From Gorsachius magnificus (taxonomy: Eukaryota > Chordata > Aves > Pelecaniformes > Ardeidae): a DNA stretch of 64,000 nt. This document shows positions 33,901-43,778 of this stretch, one piece after another; position 1 is the first letter of the stretch; each line of letters opens with the position of its first letter. Under the pieces are notes generated by a model, which did not search any database, was not told the origin of the DNA, and was given only the letters and a program-made list of their open reading frames with translations. The stretch is from NCBI GenBank assembly GCA_034008185.1, contig CM067084.1, positions 2,995,385 to 3,059,384 of the forward strand, given 5' to 3'. A program made the position numbers and the translations under genes.

Positions 33901-35001
33901 GCAAGAGAGACATCATTTCATAAATAATGAGAAATCAAAATCATAATCACATATAGAGTTATATGACGATCACAATTGTCTTCCTAGCCCACGAAGCAAC
34001 AAACAGCTGATGCAATTAATGTTAAAGTAACCGCAGAGGTTGAGTCAACCACAAGGGTAGCTGACTGCAATATCCTCTTACCTTCCGCTACCTTTCCACT
34101 TTATGAAACAAAACCTCTTATGTCCAGCTCTGAACTCTGTATTCTAAAACACCCTCTGTTACTTGGAGATACCATTTTGCAGATCAGTGCTTAAAACCCA
34201 GCAGCTTTCAGGAATGAGTCCTGTGCAGCTCAGTTTGTATGAATGACCACTTTTTCCTAGGAGACTCCAAAATCCCATTTGAAATAATTAACCCTGCCCG
34301 TACGAATTGACAGGTTTTTCTTTTATCCTGAATGACTACAAAATCACACGTAAAGGAAGAGCGCAGTATTGGGGTGGCACTTCAATGGGACAACTGGGAG
34401 GAGGAAGCCAGCGAGAGTCACCCAGTTCTCTGTGGTTAGTAAGGGAAGAGGTGAAAAAAAGATCAAAAAGATCAGGTTTGTCAGCTTTTTCTTGTATGAC
34501 GTAGGCAGATTCTACAGGGGACTAAAGAAAATAGTATCTCTGCCTCCTGCTGTCACCAATACCTGCCATTCTTTAGTCTGATCCTGTAGAAAACAGTCTA
34601 TAGAAAACAAATAATCTGTAAACTAAAGGTAGGATTCTGAATTAAAAAAAAAAGTAGAAAAATATTTCTTTTTAAATTACTTTGGGAGTCACAATTTAAA
34701 TTTGGTCCAAGTTTCAAAAAGACTACACTCGTGAGGAGGCAAGGTTTAACTTTTTGGAGCTGCGTTCAGCTGAACTTTTTTTTTTTCGAGTCATTTATTA
34801 ACAGCCTTATCTAATGCCTCACTTTAAGAACGGAGAACAAGACACAATTACTGAAGCTGAACTCCTAGCCATGAATCTTGGTGTTCCCAGTCTCTGGCTT
34901 AAACAAAAAACCCAAAACAAAACCAAAACCGAGCAAGGAAAAAAATCCCAATCCACTCCCAAGAAGGGACAACATCATATTCAGGGAATAGAAAGACTCA
35001 C

Positions 35002-35100
35002 CCTGGTTTTGGCATCGATCTGCCCTCCGCGATCCAACAAGAGCTTCACCATGTTTGTGTTTCCCCTTTTGGAAGCCACATGCAGTGGGGTGATTCCATT
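35002..35100 (-). CDS. ANK2: ANK2 exon encoding ankyrin repeat R8
   Basis: The exon has 33 codons, opening [19 protein letters not shown] and closing GGQIDAKTR. The loop [11 protein letters not shown] is ANK2-type, against DRGAKIDAKTR in ANK3 (from memory). The acceptor is ggtgtag and the donor gtgagt, a strong match to consensus. A 9.2-kb intron carrying a long CR1 copy follows in the transcript. Confidence 0.96.
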
Positions 35101-36276
35101 CTACACCATGAAAAGAACAAACAATGAGCATGACGGATTTGAAGGTGCGCAATGGTGGTGAATTTGTGTTCGGATCACAAAAAATGAGACCATCACATCG
35201 TAGAGAATAAACAAAAATGTACTTGAGCATCGGAGCTAGGCACACACCATATAAGCTAGAGTTAGTAATTCCTTTCTAAGCAAGATTCTTTTTTCATCGT
35301 TAAGGGTTTTTTAAGAAACGAAGAAGCGCATCTGCCAAAGCTGCAAACACCACAGTCCCGGAGTCAGACAAATAAACAAACATGTATCAGAGTCCCAATG
35401 AGTCAATATTCACAAAACACTGATGCATTTAAATCATTGCAACATACACAGAGTACACAAACGCGTGGCCCCTGCACAAAGGAACCTTCTTAGTGTAATG
35501 CCAATAGCGTAAAGGAGTAGGTCCTTGTTTAGGCTGAAAGTCCTTGCAAACGCTTTGGGTGAGGGAAGGGGTAATATTGGCAGCTATTCCAGACTGGCAA
35601 CAGGAGGAGGTCAGTCCGAAAGGCAGAACCCTAAAGTAATTCAAAGGGTGTCTGTCAAAATTAAACAGAAAACTTGTCATCCAGTAGCTACATCGAGGTA
35701 CAGCTTACCAGAGGTTTTCACGGCACCAGATGCCGTGCTTCAAACCACGTAACGTACCACAGCAGCGACTGCATTACGTAGCTCTGCGGCTGTTTGCCGT
35801 AAAGGAGTAGTCGTGATCAGTTTTATTGTTGCATTTATAGAACCGAATACACCTTACTTTACTTTTCCAATATATGTTTATATGTGAAAATATCCAATTG
35901 AAGTAGCATAGCAATTACCGAATACTGAAAAAGCCAATAAATCCTACGTATGTTTCTGGAGTAGGTGTAACCAACAGAAAAGCTGAAGTGAGCTGACACG
36001 TTATGAGAGTATCAGCTTTCCAGAGCTAGTTAAAGGGCCCTGCTTCCTTCAGCTGGGAATACTGGTCGCTACTCAACTCCCAAAGACGCTGGTGCATTGC
36101 ATGGAGGCAACCTTTAAGAATTACCGCCAAAAAAAAAAAAAAAAAGACATCTTTGAACACAACAGAGTTTCAGCATTACTTTGCTCCTCGCTTCTTCTTG
36201 ACTAAGAATTACACAAAGAAACGCTCCCACCTTGGTAGGCCATTACAACTAAGAAGAGAAAGAAATTCCTCCGTAC
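35101..36276 (-). other. Intron between R7 and R8 exons (1176 bp)
   Basis: Unique sequence with an A17 run at 36129-36145. Nothing else recognised. Confidence 0.8.
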
Positions 36277-36375
36277 CCTTGCAGTGAAATCGACTGCAGC
36301 TCCTCGGTTTAGCAGAAGCGTTGCCACATTGACATTTCCATAGTGCGCGGCTATGTGCAAAGGTGTAAAGCCACT
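36277..36375 (-). CDS. ANK2: ANK2 exon encoding ankyrin repeat R7
   Basis: The exon has 33 codons, opening [19 protein letters not shown] and closing GAAVDFTAR. It carries the canonical TPLH and HYGN turn. [13 protein letters not shown] is ANK2-type; ANK3 has [13 protein letters not shown] (from memory). The acceptor is ttgtag and the donor gtacgg. R7 is the first repeat after the optional microexon and begins the second binding surface (about R7-R10). Confidence 0.96.
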
Positions 36376-38455
36376 CTACAAAGGGAAACAGCCCTTATTA
36401 CAGAAATCATTTTATACAAGATAATCAACTTCACTAGAATTGACTGTAAAAGCTGCCGGCAAACAAATGGGTCTGGATTTGATCCAGTTCACCTAACACA
36501 TAGCACAGCCCTTCAGGCAGAGGGTGCATTCTTTCATTCTCCAATTCAGTCTTCGGAATCAGTGGCCAATGAGAAGAGCAGCTTTCGTCATAGGAAATAT
36601 GAATATATTAGCCATTCTTAAAGAAAAGAAAGGAAGCTTCCTTATTACAATTTGGAAGCAACCTGGGTCTTTTGGGCTGCATCTGTTTACCGGTACTGGG
36701 TAAATGACCACAAAAGTTGTCGGACTCTTATTTTACTGCTCTTAGAATTAGAAATATTGACAACATTTTTTTTTTTTTTTTGAAAAAGCAGTGGTTATTC
36801 ATTATGTAACCCAAGAATTTTGTACAAGAGAAACTACTTAGTAGCACAGTATAGGAATCATTTATATTTATATACACTTTGGATCTTGAAGGATCTAAGC
36901 AAATTTGCCATCTATACATCAGAAAAACCCACAATTTACTTATTGCCCCTGGAACACTACAAGGTGAAACCTGCTCCAGCTGTGAGATACAGAATTGCTT
37001 GATAACAACATAAAGAAGCTTAACTTTTCAGGAACTAGGACACAGAGCAAGCTTTTAGTCTCATAACTAATTCAAGTAGAAGGGGCCTTGATTTTGAGGT
37101 TTCCCTGAAGAGCTTTACACAGATTTGACCAGACCTGTTAGTTATAGAAGGAAAGAAAAAATTTTGGGCTTCTAGACTATAGCGTATTTTCCACGAGGTT
37201 TCATTTCTTTCAGTGTACAAATCATCATTTTAAACTACTCATGGAATAAAGAAATGTAGGCAGATGTTGCACTCTGAAATCAGCTTTATTCCCAAAAGAT
37301 TCAGCAATCAGCCCACTATTTTACCCTAATTCCATTTGCTTCCCTGTCAGTCCACAGGTGATCCTGGCCAAAGTACAGCCAAACACTCAATGAATTCAGT
37401 CGTCTTGCTGGGATAAATTACCAGGGAAATGTCTACCGAGGGTATTAGGCACACAAAAACGATGCTGCATTAAGCTGTAGACTGAATGCGCCTCGCATTA
37501 ACAACTACCTTCTGGTGGGCACGTGTTTGCCCGGTGACAAACGCGAGGCACCGAGGGGTAACGTAATGCCCACGGAAGGAGAGGTAACCCCCTTCACATT
37601 CACCCTAGGGAACAAGGGGCCGATGGGCAGATGCCAGGGAGAAGCTCTCACCCTTCCAGTTGACATCGCCGACCGCCTCATGGCAACTTGCTCACATGCG
37701 CGCACGCCAAGCGTGAAGCACTTTCACGGGGGTGCGCGCATGCAAAATTCATTCCCTTGTCTAACAGAGAAACTCCGTTATTTAAAAGCAGGGATTCAAA
37801 CAATGACCACACTCCTGGAAATCATTCTTTTTCCTAAACGTGACAATAATCTTTAAGGGAGAAATCACAGTCCTAGCCGATCAGACCCATGATTTTTAGC
37901 GGAAGTGCTTGAAAAGTTGCTATTGCCCGAATCTGTATGAGAAAGGTAATATTACCTGCTGCAGGTAAATTCTGAGTATGTGCTATCCCTTTCGGACTTT
38001 TCAAAACTTTATGGTAAAAGTAAGCAGATGCTCTGAACAAGTTTTTACCTTGGAGGATTTGATTATGTTTATTATTGTAAAAGAAGGCAAACTGAATTTA
38101 CCATTATTCTGGCTGAGCCAGACACCTTAATTTAGTTATGCCAAGGGAGTGCATTTTCATAATTAGTGAAACTGAACTAGAAAAGCATCTTTATCCTCTC
38201 AGCTCCATTACTCGCTACAGACTTATTTGAACTTACGTGAAGTCTCAAAAGTTTACTTCAATAGTGACACCAATAAAAAGAAATTCTAAGACACAGGATG
38301 AATAAAAATAGGTTTGCCGAGTCACAAATTTCGATGTATTAAGAGAGAGCCTTATCTTCACTTTTAGTGCTAAGTAATAAAGAAATATTGCCACAGAGCA
38401 GAGAAAATAATTATAAGTAACAGAAAGAGTAATTAAAAATTTTTGATCTCGGTAC
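36376..38455 (-). other. Intron between the microexon and R7 exon (2080 bp)
   Basis: Mostly AT-rich unique sequence, with a CpG-richer patch at about 37500-37760 that contains a nested hairpin (37695-37742). A T16 run sits at 36766-36781. Confidence 0.8.
37695..37742. other. Nested CpG-rich hairpin
   Basis: An exact 11-bp inverted repeat, catgcgcgcac at 37695-37705 and gtgcgcgcatg at 37732-37742, encloses a second 6-bp inverted repeat, cgtgaa at 37712-37717 and ttcacg at 37723-37728. Both strands can fold. The outer arm is alternating purine-pyrimidine. Confidence 0.7.
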
Positions 38456-38479
38456 CTCAGTCGTCCTATTCACCATCAT
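38456..38479 (-). CDS. ANK2: ANK2 24-nt microexon (MMVNRTTE) between R6 and R7
   Basis: Eight codons, MMVNRTTE, bounded by atcag and gtaccg, phase 0 on both sides. The same octapeptide occurs between R6 and R7 in the reference vertebrate ANK2 protein as I remember it; ANK3 joins R6 directly to R7. Because it is a multiple of three, it can be included or skipped without altering the frame. It would lengthen the loop between two stacked repeats at the boundary between the first and second binding surfaces of the solenoid. NRT is a formal N-glycosylation sequon but is irrelevant in a cytosolic protein; the TT pair is a possible phosphosite. Confidence 0.93.
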
Positions 38480-38511
38480 CTGATGCAGCATGGTTTGGGA
38501 AAAAGAGGAAC
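38480..38511 (-). promoter_or_regulatory. Predicted microexon splicing signal: distal polypyrimidine tract plus UGCUGC
   Basis: On the sense strand the intron ends ttcctctttttccc, then aaacca, then tgctgc, then atcag and the exon. The pyrimidine tract is displaced about 17 nt from the AG, and two tandem UGC motifs sit 5 nt from the splice site. Established work on neural microexons describes SRRM4 (nSR100) acting through UGC motifs between the tract and a weak 3' splice site. The arrangement fits; use by SRRM4 is inference. Confidence 0.55.
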
Positions 38512-38959
38512 AGTATTAAAGACTGGCCGCAAAATGAAGAACTACGTTGCTTTTTGAAATGAGTTACGCTGTTAATTATGGGAAAAGCCATTCAAGCATG
38601 CATTAACTTTAAATCCAACCTCTGTTCCCACGGGCAATAAACCAGTATCCTATTTAATAGGGAAGCAGCGATTCTGCTTCCATTTCAGTGTCTTCTGGTT
38701 TACAAATAATGAGAGAACGCTGATTACCAAAGAAATGGGAGGTATAACTAAAAAGCAAAAAAAATGAGCAGTTTGTAATTACTGTGTAGCTAAACACTGC
38801 AAAAGTGGATACATTACTGGTGATACTGGTCGAGCAACTTGTCTTTCCCCACAGAAGACATTACCTTTAACCGTTACGACGAAGGAAGCATAAAGTTTGT
38901 TGCCCATCGGCACTCGGCCGCGTGACTACCCTGTTACCTGTAGGGCAGCATCGCGTTAC
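38480..38959 (-). other. Intron between R5-R6 exon and the microexon (480 bp)
   Basis: A short intron of unique sequence. Its 3' end carries the polypyrimidine tract and UGC motifs listed separately. Confidence 0.85.
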
Positions 38960-39145
38960 CTTGGACTGCACATCGGCATTGTGGTCGTTCTGCAGTAGAA
39001 GCGCCGCTGATTTGGTGTCGTCTTTTCTAGCGGCAATATGCAGCGCTGGTAATCTCACTTTGCCCTTGGTGTCATTCTCCAGGAGGATGGCCACCGCCTG
39101 GTTGTGTCCTTGTTGCAGCGCAACGGCTAGAGGAGTGAAACCGTC
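38960..39145 (-). CDS. ANK2: ANK2 exon encoding ankyrin repeats R5 and R6
   Basis: The exon has 62 codons. R5 opens [19 protein letters not shown] and is a short, 29-residue repeat ending NDTKGK; R6 runs [19 protein letters not shown] to NADVQSK. The missing four residues in R5 explain the 186-bp length instead of 198. R5 has TPLA and R6 has LPALH instead of the canonical TPLH. The acceptor is tctaccag and the donor gtaacg. The next coding piece in the transcript is the 24-nt microexon, 480 bp away, or R7 if that is skipped. Confidence 0.96.
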
Positions 39146-39747
39146 CTGGTAGAGAAGGAAACAAGATGTGCTCCGTAAACTGAAGGGCGGACAGCTTCAG
39201 CGGTCTGCAGTTCGCCCATCAAAACTGGGCAAGCACGTTACCAGCTATTTTCTACCTCTGCACCACCGTCTCCAGTGAAATGCCATCGGAGGCACAACAT
39301 TGTAACCCAGATATGACTGCAAACACGCCAGAAGCACGCTTCTTCCACTTCAAAGACTTTTAAGTCAAGTACAAGCAAAGGATCATTCTATAGTCTCTCT
39401 TAATAACTTCTCATCTTAAAAAGGGCCACAAAGCATATTTTTAGCAATATTTTGGTAAGCACTGAACAAAGTAGATGTGAAAAACATCCAGGGAACCTGT
39501 TTCTGAATATCTTGCCTCTCTGCAGAAAGAAAGCGCAGCGTCAGATGCGTTTGCTGCTGTTTCCCATGCTGAGCTACACATGGACTATGACTCAAGAAAG
39601 CCAGATTGCGGTTAGGAATTTATTCTGACTTCAAACAGGAAAACATCAGATTGTACTTTTTGGAAAAACAAAGTCAGAAAAATCTGTCTGCTTTTCATTT
39701 ATAGCTTTAGCTTTGTTTTACAATTATTTTCAAATTGTCTTGCTCCT

Positions 39748-39759
39748 CCCCCCCCCCCC
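39748..39759 (+). repeat. Poly(C), 12 bp
   Basis: A pure C run on the plus strand, poly(G) on the ANK2 sense strand. Confidence 0.85.
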
Positions 39760-41962
39760 GGATTGCCAATGCTTTAAAATGCATCACAGGATTGCAACTT
39801 GCTCTCTCTGCAGAAGTACTGCCTGCTCCCATCTCTTGTATTCTGGCTATAAAACTGAAACTAGCTCAGGCCTTGCACGCTGTCAGCACACGCTGGCTCG
39901 GAGGGCAGCCGAACCACGAGGAACGGAGCAGCTCTCTGAGTCTGTGACCGGAGGCACGGTGAGTAACAACGGATAAAAAGGGAAAGGAATCAAACAAGGT
40001 CTTCTATGTCTAGGTTGGAAGGAACAACTAAGGAGTTGATTATAGCCAGAAAGTGAGAAAACTGCTTTAGATACATTGCAAAAGGCACAGGAATGAGACA
40101 GAATTGATTTGGAATAGAAATATGGAAAGGTGACAAAATAATAAAGGACAAGTTAGGAAGGAATGAGAGCCAACATATGCTGAAAGAAACATCTGAAGAA
40201 TTGCCAAAGCAATTTTTCCCCTTAGTAATCCAATAACGTTCGCTCCCTTTTGCGTAGAACTGTGGGTAGGTGGGTTGTAACAGCGATACCACTATGGTTT
40301 CTTTCTGTAATAGAGATTAAATTCTGTGCAGTGAATTAAAAAAAGGGTGGACAGCTGATGAAACAGCTGAACTGTAAAGATAATTCTGAGATTGGGGCTA
40401 CATTAGGTGTTGAAATGGCTTAATGCATTTGCCTTTCGCCTCTGGGAACATGAGAACAAATCCTGGATTAGAGGCCCTGTGAAACTGAGCTCATCCTTGC
40501 TCTCATTTGGTATATACACATATATAAACGTTAGAGGAAACAAAATATATCCAGAGGCAGTGCAAGTTTCAAAGCTCCAAAGACAAGATCAGCCATTTGA
40601 TTTGCACCGCTTTATTTTCCATCCTTCTCTCAAAGGACACAACTCTTTCAGCATTCCCTTTCCTATCGCTTCTGGAAAGCGGGGCTGGTCGGAGCTCGGG
40701 GAAAACATTTCATCTCCCCCCCTCCCCATACGAGGACAGCCAACCTTTGAGGCCAAACAGAAGGTCCCTCTCCACATATTTTGGTGGTATCCTCAGTTCG
40801 GGCTGCCATCCCCATACATAATGTACCAGTTCTTCATTCCGTTCATGACACTAACTTTGGGCACGTGTGAGAGCGGGCAGTGGCCCAGGCCACCCTTCAG
40901 TAACACCCAAATCACTGAAACCATCTCCTCAGCAAGACCTGGAACCAAACCTTACCTAGTGAAGCAGTAAGGGCACAGACAGCCTTTACTTTCCAAACTA
41001 CAAAAGTGAGAACTGACCTTTCTGATGGCAGAAGACAGACCTGGACTTGGGTTCAGAGTAGAGGGCATTTGACGTTTTTTTTTCTCCCCCCACCCGCTGT
41101 TTTTTAAAAAAAAAAATCTGACTATACAGTGAGTTCCAGTGATGCCCGGATGTCTGCATTCAAGCAGAGGCCACGTTCATTACAACAATCTCAGCCTCAC
41201 AGCTCCTGTAAACTAATGAATGAATTTCCAGTATGCCTGATCATCACAACCAGTCAAAGTTACTGGGAGAAAGGCTGCAAGCAGGTGACTGTGGGCTGTG
41301 GCCAGGCTGGGCTCCTGGAGAGCCACCGTTGCACTCTGCTCCTTCACCAGGAGCGTGTTTCTGCCACGTTGCCTGGCAATCACACGGGATTTCATATTTC
41401 AGAAAGCTGACATGTAATGCGATCACCATCTCTGCAGGCCACGAGAGGATTATTTTAGGAGCTGTTACCAAATGGTACAGTACCCACTGAAAGAAGGAAC
41501 AGTAAAGCAGCTGTTAACGGTAGCAGTTTGGTTTAAAGGAAAGAAGAGCAAGCATAAATGCACCATCATTTCAAATTGATCCGCTTGTGAAGGCAATCCA
41601 GAGTAGGTAAGTGCCGGTACAGACTTAGGGAAAAGTAACAAACACAAGCAAAAGCTCTGCCAGGAGAGGAACTTTCCTGTTCCTACTTCACATGGCACAT
41701 CCAGATCCATAGAACAAACACAAAGCCAGCACATTTTGCAGCACGGAGCCTCCTCGCTCGTCCCCTTGGCTTGGAATAAAAGAACATTTGGCAGAAAGAG
41801 AACAAGAGGAGGAAACAGAATGAGCATCGATCTCCTGAGCTAGGAGTTTGCCCCATTGCCCTCAAATCCTCTCATCTGCAGAAGGAAGTTCTAATGGTTC
41901 AGTTCCTCTTGAGATGGAGTCTCATCTCTCTCTCTTTGGTGTCTGCCCGGCTTGCAGTGAAG

Positions 41963-42441
41963 TCATAGAATCATAGAATCACTTTGGTTGGAAAAGACCT
42001 TTAAGATCATCGAGTCCAACCTTTAACCTAACCCTGCCACCCCACCACTAAACCCTGTCTCTAAGCAGGCCATTCCAGAGCCTGACAACCCTTTTGGTGA
42101 AGAAGTTTTTCCTAACGTCTAGCCTAAACCTGCCCTGGTGGAGCTTCAAACCATTCCCTCTCATCCCATCGTCCGTTACCAGGGAGAAGAGGCCAACCCC
42201 CACCTCGCTACAGCCTCCTCTCAGGCAGTTGTAGAGGGCGATCAGGTCTCCCCTCAGCCTCCTATTCTCCAGACTAAACAACCCCAGTTCCCTCAGCCGA
42301 TCCTCGTATGACTTGTGCTCCAGACCCCTCCCCAGCTTTGTGGCTCTCCTCTGGACATGTTCCAGCAATGCAACGTCTTTCTTGTAGTGAGGGGCCCAAA
42401 ACTGAACACAGTATTTGAGGTGTGGCCTCACCAGCACCACA
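41963..42441 (-). mobile_element. CR1 retrotransposon fragment, about 480 bp (minus)
   Basis: Read on the minus strand it encodes the C-terminal part of CR1 ORF2: a frame of about 130 codons with [38 protein letters not shown] and [19 protein letters not shown], then an untranslated tail ending in two ATTCTATGA units. The catalytic reverse-transcriptase motifs are absent because the copy is 5'-truncated. It shares orientation with ANK2, so it is transcribed sense within the pre-mRNA. Confidence 0.93.
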
Positions 42442-42699
42442 GGTTTAAAGAACCCCAGTTAAATCCAGAACCTAGCAATTAATACCATCCTCTGGCATAT
42501 TTAGATCCATGTAGTCCAGCAGCAGAAGTGTCCGAGGAGAAAACAGCACATTGCCTGCTCAGCTTGTTGACGTGATCCTTGTTAGTCATTTGATTTCCAA
42601 TTCATCACAGACAACAATGAATATTCACAAGTTATGCAAAGTTGCAGACAAGCCTCAGGATCAGAGAACTCAGCTGGTCAAGGAGGTCCAGCTGCCAGC

Positions 42700-42775
42700 G
42701 CACTTAGGGGAACAGGAGCAGGAGGTTGAACTAAGCGACCTCCTGAGGCTCTGTCCTACATGAATGGTTCTGTGA
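42700..42775 (+). mobile_element. Diverged CR1-like 3' tail (plus)
   Basis: The text gaactaagcgacctcctgag, then gctctgtcctacatgaatgg, then ttctgtga follows the CR1 3' end pattern (ttggactagatgacctc, cttccaac, attctatga) with many differences. It suggests an old copy; identity is by eye only. Confidence 0.5.
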
Positions 42776-43679
42776 ACCCAGCACCGCAGAGAGCCTACTC
42801 CACTCATCACTTCTGTCCGTGCGCTTGCCTGTTGCTCTCTGCAGAAAATATTCTGAACTCATCTAAAATCTCAAGACCCGACCTAAAAGGAAGCTCGTCA
42901 ACAACTGACTGTCGATGCTAATTGTTTTTACAACATTCTGCTCGGTACACAGACACCCTTTCTGGACACAGTCCTCATAGTCCTAACTATGGCATTCACA
43001 TTATGTTCCACACACTTTCCAGCTAGCTGAGGAAGAAGCTGAAGCGAGCCTCCACCCTACCTTCCCCAGAAGACCCCTTATACAGCCAAGAGTGGGGGAT
43101 ACACCCATTTTTGCCCAGATCTTACAATGCAAATGAAAAAGCAGCACAAAAGACAGCCCTGTTGCTCGGGTGATGGCAATCCTAGATGCTTGATTTTCCA
43201 TGGGCTTTCTCGGAGATGTAAATCTGTTCAAATGAAGAGCTGTACCTCCCCACTTCACCTATATCGATCTACTATTCACTCGTTCCCCTGACAATACCGC
43301 CTTGGCCTCCTGGAACTTCTACAGCCCTAGGGACCTTTCTTCAAAGCCTCATTCATTTTTCAGAAAATTCTCCAGGAAGCTGATAGCAGAAATGGGCACA
43401 AATTGAAGGTGAAAAAACCCCTGGCTCACTAAAGGCAGTGGAAATATTGCTGTCAAATGAATCAGGCTGGATAGCATCCCTGACTTTCACCATTTCCAGA
43501 ACAGTTCAGCCGTGTCTGCTGTGCATGTAAAAAAAAAGATTCACAAATACAACTCATCAAAATGAAAGTGTGGACTTTCTCAAAATACTCCGTTTGAAAA
43601 ACCTTCTGACTTTAAGTGATCTGGATATCAAGGCAAAGGGCAATAAGAGCGCGTGCAAGAAATGAATACTACAGCTCAC

Positions 43680-43778
43680 CTCGGTAGCAGTGCTTTGGTT
43701 GGCTCCATTCTCCAGGAGGTATTTCACCACTTCAATGTGGTTCTCTTGAGCTGCCATATACAAAGGAGTAAAGCCATT
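43680..43778 (-). CDS. ANK2: ANK2 exon encoding ankyrin repeat R4
   Basis: The exon has 33 codons, opening [20 protein letters not shown] and closing [13 protein letters not shown] replaces TPLH, as in other ankyrins at this repeat. From memory human ANK2 has HIDVVKY, so residue 16 here is a conservative D to E change. The acceptor is cttcctag and the donor gtgagc. The 3' neighbour in the transcript is the double-repeat exon R5-R6, 4.5 kb away. Confidence 0.96.

Larger units (their letters stand above)
25800..35001 (-). other. Intron between R8 and R9 exons (9202 bp)
   Basis: Second longest intron here. Contains a long CR1 copy at 30748-31736 (plus), a CR1 tail at 31891-32045 (minus), an A25 run at 33876-33900, and a T16 run at 25910-25925 close to the R9 acceptor. 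A pyrimidine-rich stretch on the plus strand lies at about 29880-30100. The remainder is AT-rich unique DNA. Confidence 0.8.
39146..43679 (-). other. Intron between R4 and R5-R6 exons (4534 bp)
   Basis: Holds a CR1 fragment at 41963-42441 (minus), a diverged CR1-like tail at about 42700-42775 (plus), and a 12-bp poly(C) at 39748-39759. A plus-strand open frame of 187 codons at 40407-40970 has no recognised domain. The rest is unique sequence. Confidence 0.8.

Noticed and set aside
39990..40030. Possible CR1 tail (ctatgtctaggttggaagga)
   Set aside because: Only about 20 bp resemble the reversed tail; too short to claim.
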